Below, piece after piece: positions 8,983 through 16,501 of a DNA stretch of 64,000 bases; within the stretch, counting starts at the first letter, position 1; each line of letters starts with the position of its first letter. Under the pieces are notes generated by a model that was not told the origin of the DNA, searched no databases, and saw only the letters and a list, made by a program, of their open reading frames with translations. A program made the position numbers and the translations under genes. Origin of the DNA: Noviherbaspirillum_A sp047237965 (lineage in GTDB: Bacteria > Pseudomonadota > Gammaproteobacteria > Burkholderiales > Burkholderiaceae_D); contig NZ_JBDFLX010000001.1 in the NCBI RefSeq assembly GCF_047237965.1, positions 930,001 through 994,000 of the forward strand, in the 5' to 3' direction.

Positions 8983-10281
8983 TTACGCGCCGAGATAGAT
9001 GAGCTTGAACAGGAACACCGCGGCAATGATCCAGACGATGACCTTGACCTCGCGCGCCCTGCCGGTCAGCAGCTTCAGCGCTGCATAGGTGATGAAGCCA
9101 AATGCCACGCCCTCGGCGATGGAGAAGGTGAACGGCATGGTCAGCGCGGTCACCGCCGCCGGCACGCTCTCGGTGGTGTCGGTCCAGTCCACATGCACCA
9201 GGTCCTGCAGCATCAGGCAGGCAACGTAGAGCAGCGCCGGCGCGGTGGCATAGGCCGGCACCACGCCGGCCAGCGGCGCGAAGAACAAGCACAGCAGGAA
9301 CAGCGCGGCCACGGCCACCGCCGTCAGGCCGGTGCGGCCGCCGGCCTGCACGCCGGCGGCGCTTTCCACATAGGCCGTGGTGCTCGATGTGCCCAGGAAG
9401 GAACCGGCGACGATGGCGGTGCTGTCGGCCAGCAGCGCCTTGTTCAGGCGCTCCATCTTGCCGTTCTTGAGCAGGCCGGCGCGGTTGGCCACGCCCATCA
9501 GCGTGCCGGTGGCGTCGAACAGCTCGACCAGGAAGAACACCAGCACCACATTCAGGATGCCGAAGGACAGAATGCCCATGATGTCGAGCTTGAACAGCGT
9601 CGGCGCCATCGACGGCGGCATCGACACCACGCCGCCGAACTTGTTGTCGGCGAACACGAAGCTCAGCAGGGTCACCGCCAGGATGCCGATCAGGATGGCG
9701 CCGCGCACCCGCAGCCGGTCAAGCGCCACGATCAGCAGGAAACCCACCACGGCCAGCACGGCCGATGGCTTGTGCAGGTCGCCCAGGCCCACCAGCGTGG
9801 CCGGGTTGGCCACCACGATGCCGGCGCTCTTCAGGGAAATCAGGCCGAGGAAGAGGCCGATGCCGACCGTGATGGCGGTGCGCATCGACGGCGGGATGCC
9901 GTTGACGATCTGCTCCCGCAGGCGGAACACGCTGACCAGGATGAACAGGCAGCCGGAGATGAATACCGCGCCGAGCGCCGCCTGCCAGGAGATTTTCATG
10001 CCCAGCACGACGGTATAGGCGAAATAGGCATTGAGACCCATGCCCGGCGCCAGCGCCATCGGGTAGTTGGCATACAGGCCCATGATCAGCGTGCCCAGCG
10101 CTGCGGCGAGGCAGGTGGCGACGAAGACCGCGTCCTTGGGCATGCCGGCGTCGCCCAGGATGGCCGGATTGACGAACACGATGTAGGCCATGGTCAGGAA
10201 GGTGGTCAGCCCGGCCAGCAGCTCGGTGCGGACGTCGGTGCCGTTTTCCTTCAGTTTGAAATAATTTTCCAGCAGCGCCAC
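8983..10281 (-). CDS. NCS2/AzgA-family purine permease
   Basis: A 432-residue permease with about 12-14 helices. The N-terminus KLKENGTDVRTELLAGLTTF is typical of the AzgA (COG2252) guanine/hypoxanthine/adenine permeases. The start is a GTG at 10281 with GGAG about ten bases upstream. It faces the DUF294 gene end-to-end, so it is not part of the acetate operon. It takes up purine bases by proton symport; the exact base specificity cannot be read from sequence. Confidence 0.88.
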   Translation of the reverse strand: MALLENYFKLKENGTDVRTELLAGLTTFLTMAYIVFVNPAILGDAGMPKDAVFVATCLAAALGTLIMGLYANYPMALAPGMGLNAYFAYTVVLGMKISWQAALGAVFISGCLFILVSVFRLREQIVNGIPPSMRTAITVGIGLFLGLISLKSAGIVVANPATLVGLGDLHKPSAVLAVVGFLLIVALDRLRVRGAILIGILAVTLLSFVFADNKFGGVVSMPPSMAPTLFKLDIMGILSFGILNVVLVFFLVELFDATGTLMGVANRAGLLKNGKMERLNKALLADSTAIVAGSFLGTSSTTAYVESAAGVQAGGRTGLTAVAVAALFLLCLFFAPLAGVVPAYATAPALLYVACLMLQDLVHVDWTDTTESVPAAVTALTMPFTFSIAEGVAFGFITYAALKLLTGRAREVKVIVWIIAAVFLFKLIYLGA

Positions 10282-10637
10282 GGCGGTCTCCAGGTCTGGT
10301 TGTTGTGGCCCGGCGGATTAGCGACGCGGGCATTCTTGGGATGGCCACGACGATAGCGCACCGAAGCCCCCGCCATATTGCGATACAGCGATATTCGGTA
10401 TGCGTTTTCAGTGATAACGGGTATCACCGAAAGCGATGGTGCGCCGCGCTCTTCGCCCCTGCCGTGCGGCCCGGAGCAGTTTGCGGATGCCGCCACAGGC
10501 AATGTTGCCTGTCCAAATCAGCGCGACATCGGCATTCGGCACTTTGCCTACTGGAAACGTACCGAAGGAACTCCCGCCTTGGCCACTGTCCAAGCACATT
10601 CAGCATCCACCGGCACCGTTCTCGCGGCAACTCACGC
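10282..10637. other. Divergent intergenic region, 356 bases
   Basis: Lies between the GTG start of the purine permease (minus) and the next plus-strand gene. It should hold promoters for both. Apart from the dyad at 10411-10427 I see no gene, RNA or repeat. The plus-strand frame stays open through it, but the upstream part is not protein-like. Confidence 0.5.
10411..10427. promoter_or_regulatory. Inverted repeat, possible operator
   Basis: GTGATA and TATCAC half-sites separated by five bases form a 17-base dyad between the divergent purine permease and the membrane-anchored protein gene. Size and spacing fit a binding site for a dimeric regulator. No regulator gene is adjacent, so the assignment is only positional. 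Confidence 0.3.
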
Positions 10638-11297
10638 ATGGATTACCACCAAGGCGAAAAAACGGGCCAGGCCACCCCGGGCCGTCCCGATGCGCGGCGC
10701 CGCCACAAACTGCGCCAGCATGCGGCAAGCCTGGCCGTCGGCGTCATCATGTTCGTGGTGTCGCTCGGCCTGATGCAGGCAGTCAAGTCCCCTGCGACAC
10801 CTGCTCCCGCCGCAGAAGTCAGCAGCGGCGCGCCGCCCGTTGCGCAAGTGTCCCCGATGCCGCCGCTGGCCAGCAGCGGCGGTTCCGGCGCGGGCGACAC
10901 GAGCGCCGGCGCGGAGGAAAGCGAACCTGTTCCCGCCCGGGCGGGTGGACCCAGCGCGCCGGCTCCCGCCCCGACGATTGCCGCGCAGATCATGGGCATG
11001 CCATCGGTCTACATCCATGTGCTGGACGAAAACGCGCGCGAAAAGGCCAGGCTGCTGGCGCCGGAACTGAAAAGGAAAGGCATTGCCCTGGCCGGCATCA
11101 GGATGGTCAGCGACGGTCCGCGCGCATCCGACCTGCGTTATTTCCGTCCGTCCGAAAAGGAGGAGGCCATGCAGGTACAGGCAGCCCTGCTGTCGCTGGG
11201 CCTGCCGGCACGCCGGCTGAAAAGGATCAGCGGCTTCGAAAGCAGCGCGGTACCCCGGCAATACGAGCTATGGCTTTCGGCGGATTACAAGGGCTGA
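10638..11297 (+). CDS. Membrane-anchored protein with Pro/Ala-rich linker, unknown
   Basis: A 219-residue protein from the ATG at 10638, chosen because it gives a short basic N-terminus before one membrane helix (about residues 29-48). A Pro/Ala/Ser/Gly-rich linker (50-115) leads to a compact C-terminal domain (about 120-219) that presumably lies in the periplasm. The C-terminal domain, with VYIHVLDEN, alternating strands and helices and a terminal YELWLSAD, vaguely recalls LytR_C or SPOR-like folds, but I do not recognise it securely. Confidence 0.6.
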   Translation: MDYHQGEKTGQATPGRPDARRRHKLRQHAASLAVGVIMFVVSLGLMQAVKSPATPAPAAEVSSGAPPVAQVSPMPPLASSGGSGAGDTSAGAEESEPVPARAGGPSAPAPAPTIAAQIMGMPSVYIHVLDENAREKARLLAPELKRKGIALAGIRMVSDGPRASDLRYFRPSEKEEAMQVQAALLSLGLPARRLKRISGFESSAVPRQYELWLSADYKG

Positions 11298-11328
11298 GCG
11301 CGGCCGGGCGGCGCCTGGGTGGCGGCGC

Positions 11329-11592
11329 TCATGCCTGGCCGCCGGTGGCGCGAGCGAGCTTGACGTTGAGCACGAAGTTTTCCAGCGTCAGCTTGGCGAT
11401 GGAGGACACCACGATGTAGTCGCGCTCGCGGTCCGGCATGGGACGTATGTTCTCCTCGTAATGCTCGACCACGGACGAGGCGATCAGGCGGGTGGCGTCG
11501 TCCTCGTCGATGTTGAGCATGCCCCAGTCGATCGGGTCGGCAAGTTCGATTTCCCTGATCAGTTCTTCCACTGTCTTCAAGTCGATGGCCAT
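11329..11592 (-). CDS. Small acidic cytoplasmic protein, unknown
   Basis: An 87-residue acidic protein with no membrane segment. It reads as helical, with an ELADPIDWGML segment and a conserved-looking C-terminal helix TLENFVLNVKLA. A GAAAGGA sequence precedes the ATG. It points towards the membrane-anchored gene and has no partner on its strand. No family is recognised. Confidence 0.6.
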   Translation of the reverse strand: MAIDLKTVEELIREIELADPIDWGMLNIDEDDATRLIASSVVEHYEENIRPMPDRERDYIVVSSIAKLTLENFVLNVKLARATGGQA

Positions 11593-11793
11593 TGCTTTCC
11601 TTTCAGTGACGCAGCGGCAGACGCCGCGCTTTCATCTTACCGCCGCCCACGCATGCCGGAGCCGATGGCGCGCCGCGACCGATGGGGGCGGGATAGATTC
11701 AGAACAGCTTCTGCGCATTTTTTGGCCGGCGCGAGGGGAATCCCGGCGCCGGGACATGGTCAAAACGCTCATGTTTATGAAAGGAAAGAGGCA

Positions 11794-12135
11794 ATGAAAA
11801 AAGACCAGGAACCGCCGATGCCGGATGACAAGAGCACGATTTCCAGCAGTGGCGGCGAGAAAAGCGTGCGCGAGACCGGCACCCGGCCCTTCACCATCGA
11901 CCTGACCAAGCCGGACGGCAAGGAGCAAGTGCCATTGCAGCCCAACGATCGCGACGAGGTGCCAGGCGGCACCCAGTCCAGCGGCCCGCGGGAAGTGATG
12001 AAACAGGCTTACAAGGACGTGGAACAGGGCCAGGTCGATACCGACCTGCGGGAACAGCGCGGCGTCGAGGAGACGGTGGACAAGCCTTTCACTCCGGCGG
12101 AAAGCATGCCGCAGAAGAAGCACGGGCGCACCTGA
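11794..12135 (+). CDS. Hydrophilic, probably disordered protein
   Basis: A 113-residue protein rich in Lys, Asp, Glu, Pro and Gln with no hydrophobic core. The ATG at 11794 has AAGGAAAGAGG just upstream, a good ribosome site; the longer in-frame opening is rejected for this reason. Composition resembles stress-linked disordered proteins, but I recognise no family. It is followed after 90 bases by a Crp/Fnr gene on the same strand. Confidence 0.6.
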   Translation: MKKDQEPPMPDDKSTISSSGGEKSVRETGTRPFTIDLTKPDGKEQVPLQPNDRDEVPGGTQSSGPREVMKQAYKDVEQGQVDTDLREQRGVEETVDKPFTPAESMPQKKHGRT

Positions 12136-12225
12136 GTCGTGCCGCGAGGGCCGAAGGCATGGCGCTAGCCCGCCCTGCCTTATCGTGCCCGTTTTCCTTC
12201 AAACCTTGCCGGACGATACACTGCC

Positions 12226-12948
12226 ATGGACATACCCACTTCGCCCGATGCCTGCGCCAACCAGTTGCTTGCGCGGCTGTCAGCGTCGGAATACAGCAAC
12301 CTGTATCCGCACCTCGAGTGGACCCCGTGCGCGCTGAAGTCGACGTTCTACCAGCGCGACCAGCCTATAGACCATGTCTACTTCCCGCTCAGCGGCGAGC
12401 ATTCGGTGCTGGCCATCATGGAAAACGGTACCGCGGTGGAGGTCGGCACGGTGGGCAACGAAGGTTTTTCGCCGGTCGATATCCTGACCGGCAGCGAACA
12501 GTCGCTGGAAACGGTGACCTGCCAGATTGCAGGCGAGGCGCTGAAGATGCCGATCGCGCCATTCATGGCGGCGATCGAAGGCAATACCGGGCTGCGCAAC
12601 CTGGTCTTTCGTTACCTGCGCGCCTATATGGCGCAGGTAAGCCAGTCGGTTGCCTGCAACCGACTGCATACCATCGAGGAGCGCTTCGCCAAGTGGCTGC
12701 TGATGAATCATGACCGGGTGCCCGGCGACGAGATCCATATCACCCAGGAATTCCTGGCGGATATGCTCGGCGTGCACCGTCCGAGCGTGAGCCTGATTGC
12801 CCGCCAGTTCCAGCAGCTCGGGTTGATCCGGTACAGCCGCGGACTGGTGACCATCCTGGACCGGCCCGGCATCGAGGATGTCTCCTGCGAATGCTATGGC
12901 GTGGTGAGGAAGCAGTTCGAGCGGGCGCTGGGCATCAAGGCCGGTTAG
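12226..12948 (+). CDS. Crp/Fnr-family transcriptional regulator
   Basis: A 240-residue protein with an N-terminal cNMP-binding-like beta-roll (about 25-140) and a C-terminal winged helix in which QEFLADMLGVHRPSVSLIARQF is split here as QEFLADMLGVHR followed by PSVSLIARQF, a clear HTH. The roll lacks the Arg-Thr-Ala phosphate cassette of cAMP-binding Crp and there is no Fnr-type Cys cluster at the N-terminus. It therefore belongs to the divergent Crp/Fnr group that responds to unknown or no ligand. It appears to be monocistronic. Confidence 0.85.
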   Translation: MDIPTSPDACANQLLARLSASEYSNLYPHLEWTPCALKSTFYQRDQPIDHVYFPLSGEHSVLAIMENGTAVEVGTVGNEGFSPVDILTGSEQSLETVTCQIAGEALKMPIAPFMAAIEGNTGLRNLVFRYLRAYMAQVSQSVACNRLHTIEERFAKWLLMNHDRVPGDEIHITQEFLADMLGVHRPSVSLIARQFQQLGLIRYSRGLVTILDRPGIEDVSCECYGVVRKQFERALGIKAG

Positions 12949-12954
12949 GCGCCG

Positions 12955-12995
12955 GCGTTCAGCGTTCAGCGTTCAGCGTTCAGCGTTCAGCATTC
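12955..12995. repeat. Heptanucleotide tandem repeat, about six copies
   Basis: Five perfect head-to-tail copies of GCGTTCA followed by a sixth imperfect copy (GCATTC). It begins seven bases after the Crp/Fnr stop codon and ends before the chalcone-isomerase-like gene stop. Lengths of seven are not multiples of three, so the array is unlikely to have been coding. Confidence 0.9.
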
Positions 12996-13034
12996 GTCGC
13001 CACCCGCCGGTCAGGCTGCCCAGGCGCAGCCTGC

Positions 13035-13637
13035 TCAGCCGCCGTCCCCCTCGCCCAGCAGCGCGCTCTTGAGCTTGCTGTCGGCCGGGCGCTCGCCCAG
13101 CCAGATCTTGAGCAGCACCGTATAGAAGGCCGGCTCGGCAATGACCTCGCCAACCTGCCTGCCATTGAGGCTGACCGACGTACCCTGCCCCGGCAGGAAG
13201 TCGATGGCCAGCGCATCGCCCTTCTTCAATTCCGGGATCGTCGAAAACAGCTGGCCGAAACGTCCCAGCGGCTCGGCCAGCCTGGCGCGTTCGGCCTTGT
13301 CGACGTTCTGCTCGATGCCGGCCAGGAAAGCCTGGCCGAATTCATCCGCATTGACGCCTCGCAGCATCACGATGCGCATGCGCTTTGGACCTGGCACCGC
13401 GTAGACATCAGCCGGATGTTTGTGCTTTTCGCCCAGGTAGAGGCCGGCCGAATAAACGGAAAAGATCATCTTGTAGCGCACGCCGGCGCCGTTGAGGCGC
13501 AGCTCCCTTCCCTGCATCCGGATGCCGTCGTCGAATGGATAGCCTCCCACCGTGGCGGCTGCGGCACTGCCGGCCACCAGCAGGGTGCAAAACAATATCG
13601 ATAGTTGCATTTTCAGGTTTTGCTTGCGGTGTCTCAT
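13035..13637 (-). CDS. Secreted chalcone isomerase-like protein
   Basis: A 200-residue protein with a basic N-terminus and a signal peptide ending around AGSAAAA. The mature part contains GAGVRYKMIFSVYSAGLYL and FLPGQGTSVSLNG, matching the bacterial chalcone-isomerase-like family (CHI-like fold, often annotated as periplasmic fatty-acid-binding-type proteins). Start chosen at 13637 (an ATG nine codons downstream at 13610 is possible); longer openings run through the katE terminator and are rejected. Substrate unknown. Confidence 0.8.
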   Translation of the reverse strand: MRHRKQNLKMQLSILFCTLLVAGSAAAATVGGYPFDDGIRMQGRELRLNGAGVRYKMIFSVYSAGLYLGEKHKHPADVYAVPGPKRMRIVMLRGVNADEFGQAFLAGIEQNVDKAERARLAEPLGRFGQLFSTIPELKKGDALAIDFLPGQGTSVSLNGRQVGEVIAEPAFYTVLLKIWLGERPADSKLKSALLGEGDGG

Positions 13638-13752
13638 GGATTTATTGGTCTTCGTGGGTTCGGGGCCAGCAAGCATAGTGTCTCGATTGCCCATATGCAA
13701 TGCCTGCATGGCCAGAGGCTGAAACCTCGGCACGGCGCGGCACGCCGGCATG

Positions 13753-13787
13753 AAAAAACCCCGCCGCGGCCATGCCGGGACGGGGTT
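13753..13787 (-). terminator. Rho-independent terminator of the catalase gene
   Basis: Read on the minus strand, AACCCCG pairs with CGGGGTT across a GC-rich loop and is followed directly by TTTT. It starts about 40 bases past the catalase stop codon, as expected for katE. Confidence 0.85.
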
Positions 13788-13827
13788 GCGGTTCACGGAA
13801 CCGTAAGTGCGCGCGCTAGATCCGCGC

Positions 13828-16245
13828 CTACACCTTGGGCGCGTTCACGTCGCGCTTGGCCTGACGATATCCCGCCAGGGCCGTCTTGAACTGCTCGAAG
13901 GCGGCGTCTGCGCCGTCTGCCCCGGCCATGATCAGCGCATCATCCGCGCCGCCATCCGGCAGGCTGGACGGAATGCCGGCCTGCTGCAGCAAGGCGGACG
14001 CCCCGCCCAGCATCATCATCGGCTTGCCATGGCGATACTGGTCGCGCAGGAAGTCCATCACGTCGGGATCGCCCTTCCAGCCTTCGATGGCTGCTTCGCC
14101 CGACGGCACGATGACGGCGTCGTACAGCACCGCCGGCATGGCTTCCACCGAGACCTCGACATTGAGCGGATCGCCGTCGACCGGCATCACCTGCCCCAGC
14201 AGCGGACCGACCAGGCGCGGCACTGCGCCCTCGGCCAGCAAGGCGGTGTACAGGCCGCGGACCGCCGAGGCTTCCACGCCATTGGCCACCAGCAGCGCCA
14301 CCCGGCGCGTCTTGATGCTGCCATCCCCCGGGAAGTGCGTGATCGACAGCGATGGCGACGGCGCATAGGTCGGCAGCGTATGCGTTGCCAGCACCGGCGC
14401 GGCCTGTGGCAAGGGGATGCCGATGCCGTCCGCCACGCCCTGCGCCAGTTCGTCGGCTACGTTCATCAGCAGCGACACCACCCGCTGCCGCACGGCCAGC
14501 GTCTGCACCCGGGTCAGCTCGAAGCGGAAGGCCTTGACGATGTGCTGCTTTTCGAAGGTGGTCTGGCTCTGCCAGAACAGCCGGGCCTGCGAATAATGGT
14601 CGGCGAACAGCGCCGCCTTGCCGCGCACCTTGTCTTCGGCGATGTGCTCGGGAAAGCTGGTGAAGCCGGCGCCGTAGCCCGCCTGCGCCGGCGATCCGCC
14701 CGCCAGCGAATTGGGCTCATACGCCACGCGGCCGCGATGGATGGCCTGGCGATGATGGCCGTCGCGCTGGTTGTTGTGCACCGGCGCCACCGGCGAGTTG
14801 ATCGGAATCTCGTGGAAGTTCACGCCGCCCAGGCGGGTGATCTGGGTGTCGAGATAAGAGTGAATGCGGCCATGCAGCAGCGGGTCGTTGCTGAAGTCGA
14901 TGCCCGGCACCACGTGCGCCACGCAGAAGGCCACCTGCTCGGTTTCGGCGAAGAAGTTGTCCGGGTTGCGGTTCAGCACCATCTTGCCCACCGGCTTCAG
15001 CGGCACCAGTTCCTCGGGAATGAGCTTGGTCGAGTCGAGCACGTCGAAGCCGAAGCTGTCGGCTTCTTCCTCGGTGAAGACCTGCAGCGCCAGCTCCCAC
15101 TCGGGGAAGGCGCCCGCTTCGATCGCTTCCCACAGGTCGCGGCGATGGAAGTCGGGGTCGGCGCCGGAAATCTTGACCGCCTCTTCCCAGACCAGCGAGC
15201 GGGTGCCGGCGATCGGCGTCCAGTGGAACTTCACGAACACCGACTGGCCTTCCGCATTCACCATGCGGTAGGTATGCACGCCGAAGCCCTGCATCATGCG
15301 GTAGCTGCGCGGGATGGCGCGGTCGGACATGGCCCACAGCATCATGTGCGTGCTTTCCGGCGACAGCGAAGCGAAGTCCCAGAAGGTGTCGTGCGCGCTG
15401 GCGGCCTGCGGAATGCCGTTATTCGGCTCGGGCTTGACCGCGTGGATCAGGTCCGGGAACTTCATCGCATCCTGGATGAAGAAGACCGGCATGTTGTTGC
15501 CCACCAGGTCCCAGTTGCCCTCATCGGTGTAGAACTTCACGGCAAAGCCGCGGACGTCGCGCGCGGTGTCGGTCGAGCCGCGCTCGCCTGCCACCGTGGA
15601 AAAGCGCACGAAGACCGGGGTCTGCTTGCCGGCCTTGGTCAGCAGCGAGGCCCGGGTGATATTCGAAAAATCGCCGTAGCTCTCGAAATAGCCGTGGGCG
15701 GCCGAGCCGCGGGCATGCACCACCCGCTCAGGGATGCGCTCATGGTCGAAATGGGTGATTTTTTCGCGCAGGATGAAGTCTTCCAGCGCAGTCGGTCCGC
15801 GCAGGCCGATCTTCAGCGAATGCTGGTTGTCGGCAATCGGCACGCCCTGGTTGGTGGTCAGGATCTGGCCGGTCGAATCGGTGCGCACCCGGTCCAGCGG
15901 GTCGGAAACCGGGCTTTCGCCCTGCGGCGGCACGCCCTTGCCAACCTTGTCCGACGCCTGGTTTTCGGAAGTGGTGCTGGCGCCAACCAGCGCGCTCGTC
16001 GGCGCGGCCGTGGCGCCGGCAGCCGGCTTGCGCGCCGCTTCGCCATATTCGCTGCCCTTGGTCGGGTTCTGCGGCATTTCAGCCGCCAGCGCCTGGCTGG
16101 CCGTCATTTTCTCAAGCAGGCGTTCCTTCTGCTTGTCCTTGCTCTGCAAGGTCTGCGGCGCGGTGCCGGTGGATGGCGCCGATACCGTGGCGAGGATGGA
16201 ACCCGCGCCTTCGTCGGCGCCCTTCTTGTTTTTCTTTGTTGCCAT
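13828..16245 (-). CDS. katE: Large-subunit monofunctional catalase (HPII type)
   Basis: An 805-residue protein, clade-2 catalase size (E. coli KatE 753). About 115 low-complexity residues at the N-terminus precede the core. Catalytic His177 (RVVHARGSAAHGYF) and Asn250 (LVGNNMPVFF) are present, as is the haem-ligand Tyr in HSYLDTQITRLGG. Residues about 640-800 form the DJ-1/PfpI-like C-terminal domain unique to large catalases. It breaks down hydrogen peroxide in the cytoplasm, usually in stationary phase. It has its own terminator and stands alone. Confidence 0.95.
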   Translation of the reverse strand: MATKKNKKGADEGAGSILATVSAPSTGTAPQTLQSKDKQKERLLEKMTASQALAAEMPQNPTKGSEYGEAARKPAAGATAAPTSALVGASTTSENQASDKVGKGVPPQGESPVSDPLDRVRTDSTGQILTTNQGVPIADNQHSLKIGLRGPTALEDFILREKITHFDHERIPERVVHARGSAAHGYFESYGDFSNITRASLLTKAGKQTPVFVRFSTVAGERGSTDTARDVRGFAVKFYTDEGNWDLVGNNMPVFFIQDAMKFPDLIHAVKPEPNNGIPQAASAHDTFWDFASLSPESTHMMLWAMSDRAIPRSYRMMQGFGVHTYRMVNAEGQSVFVKFHWTPIAGTRSLVWEEAVKISGADPDFHRRDLWEAIEAGAFPEWELALQVFTEEEADSFGFDVLDSTKLIPEELVPLKPVGKMVLNRNPDNFFAETEQVAFCVAHVVPGIDFSNDPLLHGRIHSYLDTQITRLGGVNFHEIPINSPVAPVHNNQRDGHHRQAIHRGRVAYEPNSLAGGSPAQAGYGAGFTSFPEHIAEDKVRGKAALFADHYSQARLFWQSQTTFEKQHIVKAFRFELTRVQTLAVRQRVVSLLMNVADELAQGVADGIGIPLPQAAPVLATHTLPTYAPSPSLSITHFPGDGSIKTRRVALLVANGVEASAVRGLYTALLAEGAVPRLVGPLLGQVMPVDGDPLNVEVSVEAMPAVLYDAVIVPSGEAAIEGWKGDPDVMDFLRDQYRHGKPMMMLGGASALLQQAGIPSSLPDGGADDALIMAGADGADAAFEQFKTALAGYRQAKRDVNAPKV

Positions 16246-16396
16246 GATGTTTGCCTCGTAGGTGAGCGTCCCTGCGCCTGCCTGGAATGGCGGCGGGAAC
16301 GAAAATAGGGTTGAGGAGGAAGTCGACGGGTCCGGGCGGCCGTCATTCAGGATGGAACTGCTAGGGACTGACTGCCGGGATCGAACCCATGCACCT

Positions 16397-16423
16397 TATC
16401 AGCCGCGCGCGCTGCGGCTGATA
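16397..16423. promoter_or_regulatory. Perfect 10-bp inverted repeat upstream of katE
   Basis: TATCAGCCGC and GCGGCTGATA are separated by seven bases. It lies between the hybrid kinase stop and the catalase start, both on the minus strand. There is no T-run on either side, so it is either a hairpin attenuating read-through from the kinase gene or an operator for katE. Confidence 0.45.
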
Positions 16424-16501
16424 GGCGCATTTCCGATAGCGTTGTAGGAAGAGCGGAAGTTTTGCGCCGGATCAAACCCGGCACTTCAGCCAGCCAGGCC
16501 T

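Noticed and set aside
9193..10356. A 387-residue plus-strand frame opposite the purine permease
   Set aside because: His/Gln/Arg-rich shadow of a clear 12-14 helix permease gene.
10305..10637. N-terminal extension of the membrane-anchored protein gene to 10305
   Set aside because: The extra 111 codons read as non-protein-like and run through the permease promoter; the ATG at 10638 puts the basic N-terminus right before the membrane helix.
13807..16308. An 833-residue open frame opposite katE
   Set aside because: Mirror of the catalase frame; composition unlike a folded protein.
16376..16395. GGTTCGATCCC-like segment resembling a tRNA T-arm on the minus strand
   Set aside because: No acceptor stem, anticodon arm or CCA end can be built around it; probably coincidence.
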